From positions 66,249,442-66,313,441 of the forward strand of contig CM031596.1 of NCBI GenBank assembly GCA_018398815.1: a DNA stretch of 64,000 bases, read 5' to 3'. The notes beneath the pieces are model-generated. The model saw only the letters and a list, made by a program, of their open reading frames with translations, had not been told where the DNA came from and searched no databases. The DNA comes from Conus ventricosus (Eukaryota; Mollusca; Gastropoda; Neogastropoda; Conidae). Shown one piece after another: positions 43,081 to 56,330 of the stretch. Position numbers and translations under genes: made by a program. Each line of letters starts with the position of its first letter. The stretch's first letter is position 1.

Positions 43081-43378
43081 AATGATGACATCCACTCCCC
43101 CATAACCTTGACCAGTCTGATACTTCTTTGCTTTTAATGATATTACTTGTAACCTCAATGATGACATCCACTCCCCCATAACCTTGACCAGTCTGATACT
43201 TCTTTGCTTTTAATGATATTACTTGTAGCCTTCTGAACATTCTTCTTCGATGACTTCTCCTTGCTTGCTTTCCAAGTTTGTGGGATCAGATCTAACATTT
43301 GTCGAGTCAATTCTTCGATGACTTCTCCTTGCTTGCTTTCCAAGTTTGTGGGATCAGATCTAACATTTTGGTGTAAAT
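43081..43378. repeat. Two adjacent tandem duplications
   Basis: A 76 bp unit (AATGATGACATCCACTCCCC ... TTACTTGTA) occurs at 43081 and 43157. Next to it a 68 bp unit (TCGATGACTTCTCCTTGCTT ... CTAACATTT) occurs at 43247 and 43315. Both pairs are almost perfect. The minus strand reads open across part of them, but the second unit length is not a multiple of three, so a coding role is doubtful. Confidence 0.8.
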
Positions 43379-43901
43379 GTAACTAAAAACATAGCCACAA
43401 GACAATCTCTCATATGCAACCACCAGTCAGCTTGAGCACCATGCAAAGCAGACTTTTCCAGTTTCACTGTGCATCATCATGAGGTCTGAAAATGTGTTTT
43501 CTCACGAATTATTCATAACTCTCAACCATGTGTATGACAAAGCATCTATCCAGATTTTTCTGCATGCCTAACAGCTGATGTTAATTTGCGCACATCTGCT
43601 GCAATTTCATTTCTTCCAAAGTTCACTTCAACAACTTGAAAACTGTACATGGTTCTATTTCATCTCTTGTAATTTCGAAAGGTCTTGGATCTAGCACTTT
43701 TGTGTACGTGCAGATGTAAATTAATTTTTGTCAACCATACTGTAATTCACCTGTCACATACAAAGTTCAGGTGCTGCTGAAGTGGCCTATGAAAATCTTT
43801 GTGACATGACCTGTCACCGTCCATGACTTAAGAGGCATCTGACCTCATTTGTTAAACTTTCACATGTCTACAACAAATTTCAACTTTGTTAAGGGCACTG
43901 A

Positions 43902-44064
43902 GGAAGACCAAGACAGACATGGCGAAGGAGTACCGACGCAGAAGTGAAGGCCGCCGGAATGACGTGGGCCAAGCTGAAGAGATCTCCCAAAACCGTGTCC
44001 GCTGGAAGAGTGTGGTTGCGGCCCTATGTTCCCCAGGGAATTCAGAGGACCAAGTCAAGTCAAG
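43902..44064 (+). mobile_element. RTE-type LINE 3' fragment (163 bp) with 12 bp target-site duplication
   Basis: The fragment lies between two exact copies of TAAGGGCACTGA (43890-43901 and 44065-44076). It encodes the end of an RT ORF: GRPRQTWRRSTDAEVKAAGM, TWAKLK, then after a +1 shift NRVRWKSVVAALCSPGNSED, the usual TW.....R..W..LV.ALC terminus of RTE-like elements. It ends in a short (CAAGT)n tail. This is a textbook 5'-truncated insertion. Confidence 0.75.
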
Positions 44065-44076
44065 TAAGGGCACTGA

Positions 44077-47000
44077 AGTGGCCTGTTTAAGTCTTGTTAC
44101 ACAACCTCCAGTCACCTTCTATGACCTGGTTTTGAAAGCATCTGACGTCATATTGAATACCACGTCTTCCAACAAATTTCAACTTTGCCTAGAGCAAAAT
44201 CTAATTGCCTAAAAACTCGTCACTTTAATTAAGAACATCTGATTGAGATCCTTTTTGCACGATTCATTCACAAGTTTCACTCTTTCTAGTGGTGATATCT
44301 TATGTTCTGATCTGATCAAAAGTTTTGTCATATCTAAATTTCAAAGCCATTTTGTCCCAACTCTGCTGCATGCTGGATGTTTCACTCCAAACTTCTTTAT
44401 TCTTAATGCTATTAAGGGTGTTTCTTCAGGTTTTCTTTATAGTTTACACATCTCTGCTCAGTTATCCAGGTAAGTTTTAAAGCCTATAACTATATCAAGT
44501 TCAAATAACCTTGGTCAATCTGGCCTATAAGTTGCACCCCCAAAACATCCGGCCCCGTCCTTGTTCGATTCCACAGCATCATAGCTTTAGTTTTACTGCA
44601 CTAAAAAGCGAAGTGATTTTCACTTAATGTCTACCATCCCTGATCTGTGCGAAGGCTGCACTGCTTCATTCGAACTTTGCGCACATGAACTTTACAGCAA
44701 ATATGGCCCTAATCCAGTTTTTGAGCCTCTACATTGTATCAACAATCTAAGGCCGATCAGGTGCATCGACGGAAAATGAAACACGGGCAATTAGCACCAA
44801 ACAACACAGACAGTTTCGTTTATCAAAGTGTGGGAAAATAAAGTTATCATTAAATACACTTCACCAAAATCTTTCAAACTCATCTGCTATAGCAACTCAA
44901 CGTTTTCTATTCTCGAGGATGTTTACGGATAGTAATGCAACCTTGCGTTGCGATATCCGCCATACTACGGCAGCCATTGCACTCCTCACTGTGAAGACCG
45001 TACCACAACAGCGCAGCTTAGGCAGTAGGATCAGCTATTCTGATGAACCTGCCAAACGATTCTACAAGAAAGTCCGTTCTTAAAAAGAGAAAACAATAAT
45101 ATCTCCAGCAACAAACTAGTAAACACTGTAGGCACATAACACGAAACACGTCACCTTCGTTTAAAGTAGGACTCCGACGCTGCCTTGTTTACGGACAGTT
45201 ATCGACGGCAGTGCTCGCCTGGCAGTGTTTGCCAATGCGCGGAACGGAATGTAGACCTCCCATTGGATGTATTCATGTTTTCGTTTTGTTCTCAGTTTAA
45301 CTCAAGTATTTTATGCGTAGTGTTCTAGATTGTTTCTGTTATCCATGTATACGATTTGCAACGTGTTATACAGAAATGCCAGACAATAATTATATGCGAC
45401 AGCGTACATGTTAAAACGCCGTCAACTCGGCCAGTGTTGAGCCATGGATCCGCCGCGTCACAGCGCTGGCATGTTTTCGGCGTAGGCTAGCCTACTGGTT
45501 GTGCGGTGTGGCAGTCAAGGTCGGTCGGGGTTCACTCTTCAGCAGTAGGGTAGACCAGAGCATACTAGGCCTACATTAATTAATAATGTAGTAAGCTCTG
45601 GGTAGACTGCTCGCAATAACCGACTAGCCTGTCGTGGGTTTTGAAATGCACTAGGCCTAAACGTCTTGTATAGACCGCTCAGTCAAATCTTCACCAAGAC
45701 TGCAAGCATTAGTGACAAAGCATCTAGCCGGAGGCAGTCATGCACTCTTTTCAAAAATTCCTTCCGTTTGGCTCGGTAATGTTCCCGTTTAGGAAACTCA
45801 GCAAATGAATTACAGTGGTTTTTCCTATCAGTGTGTACTGACATGGCATGTTTTGCACGGTTGGCTTCCTCTTCTTTCACACAAAGCTGGTAGTAAAGCG
45901 TCTATTTCAACAGAATGGAGCATATTGAATGGTGATCCCGTGGCACTGTAGGAGTTGCTGTATCAAGTCAGGTTTATCACACATCTGTCCCAACTAATCT
46001 TAGACCAACTCATCATGGAGACTTCGAAATAAGGTTGAAACAACAGGCCTAAAAATTCAGATTCAGTGAGTAAGGCTGAACAAATTGCAGATGTGGGGGT
46101 GCAGTGCAGTTGGGCTCGGTTTACCGGCGATGTCCTGCGCTAGATCACTGACTGGACTCGGCGACGTATCTCACCTGATACAGATCCTAGTGCTGTTCGT
46201 TCCAGCACTATTAACTTGGATTAAAGTTTCATCAGAAGATAACTAAACACTTAACTACCCATACCAGCATGCATCACACTGGCAGCTCAGATCGTTTCAG
46301 TTGCCTTGAAGTCACTGCTGGGGCCAAACTGATCTGCGATTTAACACAACTAATTATGAAACCGTTTTAACAACAGTCATTGTTTGTTAAACATATTGCA
46401 AATTTTGCGCGGCGACTCGTGTACAGCTGAAATCTGTTGAGAATGACAAATCTTGGTCCAGGCTCCTGAATCAAGGCCAAACAAAAAAGGGAGAAGGAAA
46501 GAAAAGTTTGTGATCCAGTCATTATGAACAAGTTCTTGATTTAAAAAAAAATCTTTTGTAAAGGCCTACAACTTCTGTTCGGATTAATTTGGGAGGGGTA
46601 GGTAGATTGAGATTCATGGCTAAACCAACCACAGCATGGCACTGATTCTTCTTAGTTTATGCGCATTGTGACCGTTGCAGAATAGAATATCATCTCGGTC
46701 CCGTCCACTTTCACCTGCATCATGTATTAGTTCGCAAGATAACTTGAAAACGTTTGGTGGGTCATCATGACTTTTATTCGGTTGTGCACATGGTTAATAC
46801 CAACCAGTTACGAAATTCGAAGGTCACTAGGTGTGATACTGACGAAATACAGAGGGGAGAAAAAGAAGTTAAAAAAATGTTTGCGAACAATTACTGTTAA
46901 ATGTACCAGAAGAAACGCGATTTTCATATGGTAGGAAATGGCATAGGAATTGTTTCTGTCTTATGCCCAATAACTCAAATGTTTACGAATTTTGCAATTC

Positions 47001-47560
47001 TTATAAATCAATTTTGAAATTTGTGGAAGATGAACCTGTTCCTTTTTTTTTTTCTGAACTGTGATAGGTCATTCTGCTTCTATTTTCATCTTGCCTAGTC
47101 AGTGTACAAACCTGTCCGCCCATTATATTTAAGTAAACCCCAGATACAAATGGGCTATGTTTTATTATCATCTGTAACAATAAAGTAGTGATTTACTGCA
47201 AACTCGACATTCATTCATTCTTGCAAATGGTAGTACATTCGCAGATGCGCAAGGATATGATGTGCAAGTTGGATTTACAGCAGTTCTGTTCAGTTCCTGA
47301 CACGCTATCTGCTGGGAAAAAATAATATAGGGATAATAGAAGTCCATTTCTTCATATCTATATGACTAGCCCAGAAAAACCTTTAGGCGAAGGCTTCTTA
47401 CACCACACACATCTGTGCACCTCTTGTTCAACAGTGTATGAGCTTGATAACGTTTGGGGTGTCTTTTGATTTCCTTTAATATAAGCATGGATCTAGGAAT
47501 CTAACATTTTTTTTTAAATTCACTGGCACAAAGTTTGCTTATAATGAAAACATAAATATC
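44077..47560. other. Long non-coding stretch
   Basis: No recognisable gene. The part from about 44900 to 45250 is richer in CpG and unique-looking and could hold a transcription start (possibly of the zinc-finger gene to the left), but no promoter element was identified. A 65-codon minus-strand frame at 45683-45880 (EEEANRAKHAMSVHTDRKN...) is not recognised. Confidence 0.4.
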
Positions 47561-49280
47561 GATTGAATCAAGAACTTAAGATTTTCAAGACCGTTTACTT
47601 TGCGTCTCATAGAATATTGGTTTCTACATATCCACAAGTGTTATTGATGGACATCAATTCATGCTTTTTTCTTACTTACTTACTGTCTTTCTTTCTGGTT
47701 TGTTTGGTTTTTTCCTTTTTCTTTAAACACAGAACAACTCTTTATTTAGGAAAATTCGCATCGTTTAGTCCAGTAAATTCGTTATCTTCCTGTCGTGTAC
47801 GATGTTGATTCTTGTCTCATCAAAGGCATGGACGTCCAGACTGATCCACCAGACTGTTCGTAATTGAACAGTCAAACTCGTTCTTCGGCACAAGAATCTG
47901 AAGATGAAAATAAAAGAAAGAATGTGTGAAAGAATCTTATTGTCATTCCGTGACAGACACATCCACTATATTCACCACTCACCAAAAAGAAAAATGCAGT
48001 CAAGCTTTTGGCTATTTGAGGCAGAACCCCCGGGTCACCTGAGTGTCAACGTGACAAATCGCCTGGATCAACATAAAGGTGGTCGGTGTCCTTGTCTTCA
48101 GCTGTATTGTCAAAAGGTTCTTGCATATGCCAAAAATCAATCAGTCAACCAGATTGCCTATGACGACAGGATTGCTTATGGTCTGCAAACACATGATATG
48201 GAGATCACAACAGTGCAGATAACGTAACTGCTGTAGATTCTCAGTCAGACACAACTACTATAATGGCATTATTTCTACGAATTCTCGAACACTTCGCATA
48301 GGGTCTTTGGTGTTACCAGCTGCATTTAAAAAGTAGTCTGAATGTAATTCTAGACCAGTTTTGCTCCACTTCCGGTCTAACATCTGCGTATAGTGTCCCT
48401 GTGCTGGGACTGCAAGTGAGGCTGATGCACAAAAGCTAAGGAACGTCACTTGCTAAGCGTGCAGATGACATATGAGAGTGCACTGAATCAGGCATCACTT
48501 TTTCTTTAAATCATTTTAGTCATCAGTTTGCTTTGCGAATACTGTTCATACCCAACTTTACCACTTTCTGCTAGTTGTCCTTCGAGCCCAATCATTGTAG
48601 CGTTGACGATTCGTGTTGACGTCAATCACTATTTCAGGTAATTACCGTTATCGTTCAGATTACCGTGAAATACCAACGAAAATAGGGGGGGGGGGGGGGG
48701 GGGGGGGGGATCTGAGCAACGTACTGCCGTAATTTTTGTTTCAGCGGATGTCGGCGCTGGGAAATAGGACACTCGTGTTAGTAGCACTTGACTTTAACCT
48801 CCAATGCTAAGACAATACTACTGGCTTACTTGGACTCATATGGCTTTGCCAAGTTTTCCGTTCCAGTTTCAAGTATTACAAGCGCAATCACTGCGTGCAT
48901 TCCTAATCTGTAGACACGTTCTATACTGAAGTACTCAAGATAAATCTGCAACCATTTGAACAAGAATCTGTAGAGAGGTGTGTCGGAGTCACTGCATTTC
49001 CTAGAAGGCATTTTTGTGGCTTCTTAACAATCGGTACTGGATAAGAAGTAACAACGGCACTAAAGGAATCATATTCATATGGGCTGCCAGCAAACAGCTG
49101 TGAAGAGAACAGAGGTTGGGTAACTAGGCCGTAAAAGAAAAAGAGGGGAAAAAGAAGAACAAAATAAACCAAAACAAAACAAAAACGAATGTAATAACTG
49201 GCAGTACTGGAGCAAATCTGGTCGAGATCATCTGAAGCAGAAACTAAAGTGACGAAAAGTGTAAAGAACAAAATACGTGG
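47561..49280. other. Non-coding stretch with one unrecognised ORF
   Basis: A plus-strand frame at 47904-48227 (107 codons, ending in QTHDMEITTVQIT) has no recognisable motif and a start in AT-rich sequence, so it is probably chance. A G25 homopolymer is at 48685-48709. Confidence 0.4.
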
Positions 49281-49283
49281 TAA

Positions 49284-49400
49284 GGATAATAACAATGGCA
49301 ATAACAACAACAACAATTATGATAATAACAGTAATAATGATAATGATAGTAATAACAGTAATAAGGTAATGATAATTAATAACGGAAACTATTTTGAACA
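49284..49400. repeat. Imperfect (AAT/AAC)n triplet microsatellite
   Basis: A run of AATAAC, AACAAC and ATAATG units. The translated ITVIIIIVVVV frames are an artefact of it. Confidence 0.85.
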
Positions 49401-50559
49401 TGTACGAGAAGAATGACAAGTTGACAACCTTTAGACACTTAATAGCTTGTAGGCCTACAACTTAATGCTATATGTTGTAATCGTATTTTTTGTTTTCTTT
49501 TGTTTGTTTGTTTTTTATATTATCGTCCAAGTATGGAAGCAACGAAGATATATCATTTAAATCAAACATGTACTTGCCCAAGAGTGCTGTTGTCAATTGG
49601 CTGATTCATTGGAAATTGCAATTTTGCCTGAAAATGTGACGGGGAAGTGAAGCAGATTCTCCTGTGGGCGGTGGTGGTGAAAGTGGTTTTGTTGTTGTTG
49701 TTGTTGTTTTCGTTTGACTTTTTATTTTTTACCATGAAGATCGAGTTCATTAAAAATGCAGATTCTTTATGATTTACCATTTTTCCGTGATCACTTTCAT
49801 CTTTCCATTGCCTTTCGGGTACATCAGAACATGATGGGGTTGTTTCCTTTCCGCATGTAGATATTTCTGCTTTGAATTGTTGAGGTAGGGAAGAAATTCA
49901 AATAATATCAGGAAATGAGAATTAGTTTGAATTCTTGAAAATATTCAATGGAACTAGCCTTGATTAAACTTTTGATTAGATGGGAAAGTTCTGGCACTGT
50001 TTTGAGGAGTAGATCTGATTTAAAATTCAACCAAACCACACTTAAAAAGATCCGTTCAAACATTAACTCAAAGAGTTTCTACCAGCTGCCAATGGTGGCT
50101 GCGGGAAAGAATATGACCAACCCATGAGTCGGTTACACACATATCTCTTCATTTTACACACACCCATATCTTCTTAAAAGGTATGAGAAGCATCATTGCG
50201 CATACTTTGTAATTATCCGCTCGCATTAAAATATTTATTTACCCGAACGTTCGGATTTGTGTGACGTGACTGTTAAACATGAGCACTTTAAACTCTTTCA
50301 AGACGCTGTGTAGAGTTTTTTTTCACCATATGTGATTTTATTTTTTATTGGTAAACATTTTTCGTTTGATATAACAATTGAAAAAAAAATCCCGTGTTAG
50401 TATACAGTTTAATTTTTTGAGCACGTTTTACTGAGATGAAGAACTTGATTTGTTTATGACCAACATGCGATATAGACGGAATCGATTGTGACATGATAAC
50501 AACCATGATAAGCTCCCCTGCAGTCGGACTGGCTAAACAAATGAAATGGAATGAGAGGT

Positions 50560-50780
50560 GGTGGCGTATCAAAGTCTCTTCTTCTTCTCTCTGGCCACGG
50601 GGAGTCAGCTGTGGCACCACTGACGAAAGACCTAGTTCACCGGCCAGGTTCCTCCAGTGCTGTCCAGGTTATGTGCTTCGACTTGAGTCTTAGCAAATGT
50701 TTTCCCCATCTGTTCTGCAGAGTAGTCTGTCCATCGTGTTCAGCATTCAGCATCCTCCATCTCAGGCCCCCCTTCAACAA
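50560..50780 (-). pseudogene. Possible LINE ORF2 C-terminal remnant
   Basis: On the minus strand, pieces in different frames read WTDYSAEQMGKTFAKTQ, then VVPQLTPRGQREEEETLI. This resembles the weakly conserved tail of RTE-like ORFs (a tryptophan-rich segment after the RT). At least two shifts are needed. Low confidence. Confidence 0.3.
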
Positions 50781-51659
50781 CTCCATAACTCAGTTTGTTT
50801 TAGCAAGTTTGCTGGTCTTGTTACATAGCCATGCGAATGTAGTTTTGTCTTTTGTAAACAAATCTCTATCTGGTCCAATACACTGCTTGATGCCTTGACA
50901 CGTAATTTTGCTCTTCGGTGATACTGTCAATACATCTAATGATTCGTATATTGAGATTCTAAATGTAAAGACAATATCGAAGTATATTATCAAAAAGTTT
51001 GCTTAAATATTATTTTTACGGCTTCCATTAGAGATATGATTGCTTGACGAGTTATTTCACAACACAGATAATATTTTCTTGTTAAACATCAGAGAGGCGG
51101 GAGGGGTAAAACGTGTGGTGTTAACTTACTAGGGGTCAGATCTGAACTAACACCGGCAAGTTAACAAGGTCATCTGTACTAGATCGCACCCTTACTAGAA
51201 ATGGCGGGTGTACAGGTTACGCAAGTACACGAAAACTGTAAACTCGGTTTTGTTGTTGTTGGAATCTACCGAATTCATTTAGGCCTATTTGCTCACGGTA
51301 AGACCGAGAAGCGAACACCAATGTTGAAATGAACGAGAACGTTTGGAAGCCATCTTGTAATTGTCCTCCATCAGTGTTTGTCTTCAGCAAAAATTTTACC
51401 GAGCTTAAACATGCATTTAAAAATTTAAAGCTATATTAAATTCGAACTTCGAAAGTCTTTCATACCGCAGCAAGAGACGACAGGCTTGGAGCTAGGGCAC
51501 CAGCATACCTAGTTAATTAAGGTATGCAGTGATAAACCACAGCTGTCTAGTCTCCCGAGTGAGAGATGACATCGCTTGTTACAAAATCGAGTGACAACGT
51601 GTAAAATCTCTCGGTAATTACATTTGCAGACCATTCAAAGACGCCATGATCTTGTTAGG

Positions 51660-51830
51660 ATGAGCAAAGGTATAGGGGGATTTTTCCCTCGGATGGTTCT
51701 GACTCCATTCCCCATATAGTCGTTCGGATGGGACTATAAACCGAGGTCTAGTCTGTGTCACGTGCACTAAGATCATACACGGACTCTAAAGATCCCGATG
51801 CTCATGTCCTAAGACGGGTGAGTACCGGCT
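51660..51830 (+). repeat. Dispersed-repeat-like segment with GATGGGACTATAAACCGAGG
   Basis: CGTTCGGATGGGACTATAAA followed by CCGAGGTC and CACGTGCACTAAGATCA resembles a domain I know from repeats scattered in mollusc and other invertebrate genomes. Only one copy is in this window, so this is recollection rather than an internal match. Confidence 0.3.
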
Positions 51831-52243
51831 AGGCCTACACGAAAATACACAATGCGTGCAACCTGTGTGCCAGAAAGTCTACGTGAAGACTGTGGGCACG
51901 GGCAGGTTAAACATCCCCATCTGGAAGAAAAGAAGGAAGGTTAGGCCTAAGAAAAACCCAAAACGAAAGTTCCGTCAGTCTGTTGTATGTCACATCAATA
52001 GAACGATGAAACCAATCTATGAAAGATCTTTCAACATCAAAACTACAGTACAAGCAGGAAAGAAAGGGGGGGGGGGGGGGGTTAAAAAGACTAAATAGTA
52101 AAAAGTGCTACACGTTTGTTTTAGGCAGTGTTAGAATGGTGCCAAACGAAAAGTGGCTTGATGTTTTTATTTCCCTTTTCGACCGAATTAGCATTGAACT
52201 GAAAATTGAGTTTACCACACACACACACCGAGTTAGACTTAAG

Positions 52244-52296
52244 CCCTGATGTGGCCCTTTGCGGTCGGCTGGGCTATAAAGCAACATTATCTTACC
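52244..52296 (+). mobile_element. Isolated 3' tail of the I-clade LINE, plus orientation
   Basis: CCCTGATGTGGCCCTTTGCG followed by GTCGGCTGGGCTATAAAGCA and ACATTATCTTA matches the reverse complement of the 3' end of copies C and D (for example 9309-9366). The copy is cut down to about 53 bp, with one A inserted. No clear target-site duplication is seen. Confidence 0.75.
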
Positions 52297-55169
52297 TAAC
52301 TAGTTAAAACTTGACGGCTTCAGAGCTCCGAGTCCGAGTTATGTGCAATGGCAAAATTTTACGGCCTAGGTTGGCCCTTGTGCGCGACGGCGTTAGGACG
52401 GGTTTGAATCGACAGGTCGGTACTGATGTTCGAGTTGATGCAACATTATTGTCATGATGTGTGTGTGTGTGTGTGTAAGCCATCCAATGTTTGTTGATTT
52501 TGAACATGATATTCCCCTTTCAGATTAGCCCACAGAGAGACTAAAAGATTGTTTATACTATAGCTTCGGTCCCGTCAGATGGTACGCAATACAAGTAATA
52601 AAAGAATATAAACGATAACGCACCCGTACAATACTTGTTCATATGCAGACAAAATTAAAAACAACAGCGTCGTTTTAAACAAGGAAACGAATAATTTTGA
52701 ATATCATGAGGTTAAAAAAAGGGGATTAGGCCTATATACATATCAATACGTGTTTAAAGGCTCTCTTTCATAATGTAAAAAAACAAGATTTTAAGTTTTT
52801 AAAAACACAAAAAAACAAATACTCATGCACAGGGCAGGAAAACAGACCATTTAATTTGTTTCCACTGTAACCAACATAATGGACACAATTTTTCTATCAG
52901 TAAGAATTGATACCAATGAACAATGAATTCTAATAGGTCTAGACCTCGGGCGAGGACGAGAAATACCAAATCTAAGAGTTGAGAGGGAAGAGCAGTTCAG
53001 GTTTAAAACAGCCTGTATGTGAACACACATCCAAAACCACTCAATACACAGACACACAAATGCACGCATGCTCACACATAATAAGATCTGTCATGCTATA
53101 AACCTTCATGTAGTAGGCTGTCGCTTAGAAGCTGTGGCACAGTGGGCCATCATGCAAAAAACCATCATGAAGTAGGTATACAACCACTCAATGATTGAAT
53201 ACTGACTTTGGAGCCAAACATTGCAAATCTTTACATCAGTTTCGGCGCAGTCCGTGTGGTTTGAAGATTTTTTGCCCACCAGAGATGGTTTTATTCATCT
53301 ACAGTTAATATCTTAGGTAACTGAAGCAAGCAAACAAAATCACAAGGATTTTTCTCATTGCTGCTGTCAATGCACTTTGGTCAAATTCAAAACATAATCT
53401 TACTGGTACCCACAACCTTTGAATAGTCATGAACACTTCCATTAAAAGTATTTTGATTTATACTTCTTTTTGCATTAAGTGTGAGCTGCATGCAACAAAA
53501 ATGATGACATTTGTTCACAAGGGTTATAGCATGAAGGCAAGACAATTATTGACTGAACTTTATCAATATTTAACCAAGTAAGACATGTCCAGAAAAAAAA
53601 CATGATTTTGGAGTTATTCAGATTTAGAATCGGACTAATGGGGACTAAATAAAGCTAGCACTAGGTTTATTAACAGTCCCATCTTTGATATATGATTTAT
53701 CATTGAGTTGATAGTAAGCTAAGGGTTCTGTTATGCTTATTCCTATTCATGTCTTATTTCCGTTGGTCAACAAAGTTAACATTGTGAGCTCTTTTGATGT
53801 TATGAGCTCACTTGTTCAGTGGTGAAAGAAAAGTTCTGTAAATAAGTGAATAGTTTCTTCTGTTAGTATGGGTATATTCAATAAAAAGTTTGTTTAGTTT
53901 CTTGTTCCATCACAGTTTCAGCGATAGTTTGATTTTACGTAAGCAGGATCTAATTTTGGATGTAACACCAGCATGAAGAACTTGGAAAAACACCAAAACG
54001 TACAAAAAAACACACATAACCACATGCGTGCTGGCACGCACGCAAGCACACACACACACACAGAGCACCACCGCTATTGGCATTTCCATGTCTGCTGTCA
54101 AGCCACTCCAGCTGCTGTAGCAATCCACAGACATGCTTCCCAACTTGCACAGCCCACTTCACCAACGCTACTTGTGATTAATAATCTAGCTGGGTTGCCT
54201 AGTATGGCAGGAATCACCACAGCCTTCCTAAATGATTTCGCAGATGGGATGTTGACAGGTGTCTTTTTTTCTTTTTCTTTTTTCTCTGGAAGTCCATTCC
54301 ACTCTTAAGTAGTATGAGGGGAACAAACTTGCCAACTGTGGTGGTGTTATATATTTGAATCACAGTGCATTGGCTCACGTTTCCTGCCATATTTGACTCG
54401 AACATTTATGGAGGCATGATGTTGTTCATGACACGTTTTGATTCATTGTTTTGATGGTGCGACAGACGTCTGGAAGGTTTGAGCAGCCATTTCACCTTTG
54501 ACTATTTTCAAAGAAAAGAGTGAAGTGTTGATGTTTGTCTCCTGTCCTACAGTGATCGTAGCTGAGGTTCTAACATCTTGGTGACACATTAAGGAGTGGA
54601 GTCATTGTAATTTTGTGTCATGAAGTGAGGTGCATACCTCTGGATGCTTTCTAATGGATGTCTTAATGGAAATAAGGTTCTCTTACTGCTGCGCTGTACT
54701 GCAGGGTGGATGTGATCTACACTGTTGGGGACAGAAGTGAAGATTTTGACAATGGAATCCCACTGTTGAGCTTGTATTTTTCACAAAGCTGTCACTGTGG
54801 GTGGTCAACATGAGGCATCAGTCAAGGTAATTCAGTCAAGGCTGACTGACTTTTTAGATATATGCAAACAGTATTATACTATACTCCACATATGGCCTCA
54901 ACAGTCCCATATAAAATTTAGAAATGTATCTCTGTTTCGGAATTAAAAGTTCCTTTTTTTTTTCAAATACCAATCAATTCATGTACCGTTGTCGACCACA
55001 ATTAATGTGATGAGGAAACACCTATCAAATATTACTTCTAACTCCTGCTACGTACAATGTCGACATCTTCAGTCATCATGGCATACTCTTTGCAGAGAGT
55101 TTTCTTTCATCGGTGTATTTAACTTTACATTTAGTAACACTGAAATACAAATAAGTTTCTGACCATTTT
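52297..55169. other. Non-coding stretch
   Basis: AT-rich. Short CA/GT tracts lie at 52459-52478 and 54048-54061, and a TC-rich tract at 54264-54290. No gene recognised. Confidence 0.4.
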
Positions 55170-56330
55170 GACTGCAGAACCTAACACTGTTAATTGATAG
55201 TAGAGATAGCATTGACGTTTTGTACCTGGACTTTCGTAAAGCCTTTGATTCGGTCCTACATGCCAGGCTACTTAGTAAACTTAAATCGTATGGTATACTG
55301 GGAAAAGTTTTAGATTGGATTGAAGACTTCTCAAGAGATGGCCCTTGGCGGTCGGCTGGGCTATAAGCAACATTATCTTATCTTATCTCAAGAGATGGAA
55401 TTCAGAATGTTAGAGTTGGCTCCTCTGTTTCTAGTAAGCTAATGTCATTAGTGGAATTCCCCAAGGCAGCATACTGGGATCTGTATTGTTTTCTATGTTT
55501 ATAAATGACTTACCAGACGGGTTAAAAAGCACATGCAAGATCTTTGCTGATGACACCAAGTTGTACAATGACCATCCAAACCTTACAATGCAAAACGACA
55601 TTGAGCTACTCATTAACTGGTCTAACACATGGAATTTGTACTTCAACGCATCCAAATGCAAAGTATTACACATTGGCAACAGAAACCCTAAATTAAATTA
55701 CAGTATGAAAGTTAGGGATCAATAAGTGCAAATAATATGTTGTGAAGAGGAAAAAGACTTGGGAGTCATATTTGATAAAGACTTACTTTTTGACAGACAC
55801 CATTGCACAGACGTAAAGAAAGCCATGCAGATGATTGGTATTAAGAGAACTTTTACATACCTGGACAAAGATACCTTTCTTAGACTATATAAGGCAAGGG
55901 TGAGACCGATTCTTGACTATGGCAATGTGATATGATACCCAAAGATTAAAAAGGCAGTCAATAGAAATAGATAAGGTGCAGAGAAGATCAACTACGCTAA
56001 TACTGGACGTTTGTGATTATTCATATGAAGATAGATTAAGGTACCTTTAAGCTTGCCATCCCTCAAAGCCAGAAGGATAAGAGGAGATCTAATCCAAACT
56101 TTTTAAAAATTTTTAATAACCTAAATGATATTGATTAAGCATGTTTTTGAAACTGCACTAACCAATACAACCAGTAACAATTGTGACAAAGTACAAATAC
56201 AGCAATTTAATACTAATATAAGGAAATATTCCTTCAGCCAGAGGATAGTATCAATTTGGAATAAACTAACTCCTAACATCAAACATGCACCAAATACTAA
56301 CTCTTTTTAAAATCTTGTCGACTAGCATAA
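55170..56330 (+). pseudogene. CR1/Jockey-type LINE reverse transcriptase, decayed
   Basis: From about 55197: SRDSIDVLYLDFRKAFDSV (palm D), HARLLSKLKSYGILGKVLDW, then a 44 bp foreign insert. It continues IPQGSILGSVLFSMFINDLP (55450-55510), CKIFADDTKLYNDHPN (catalytic FADD), KDLGVIFDKDLLFD, RLYKARVRPILDYGNVI and finally RKYSFSQRIVSIWNKLTPNI. Stops at 55723 and 55933 and shifts near 56040-56120 break it. N-terminal RT motifs and endonuclease are missing, so it is 5' truncated. The order and FADD box fit CR1/L2/Jockey-like elements; the exact clade is not decided. Confidence 0.75.
55342..55385 (+). mobile_element. 44 bp insertion of the I-clade LINE tail with 13 bp target-site duplication
   Basis: CCCTTGGCGGTCGGCTGGGC then TATAAGCAACATTATCTTAT and CTTA is the terminal part of the array LINE in sense orientation. 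It is flanked by exact TCTCAAGAGATGG at 55329-55341 and 55386-55398. Removing insert and one duplicate restores the CR1-like reading frame around DFSRDG-IQNVRVG. Confidence 0.85.

Noticed and set aside
44900..45250. Promoter/CpG island with YY1-like GCCAT motifs
   Set aside because: CpG enrichment is modest and no donor or coding start could be tied to it; kept only as a remark.
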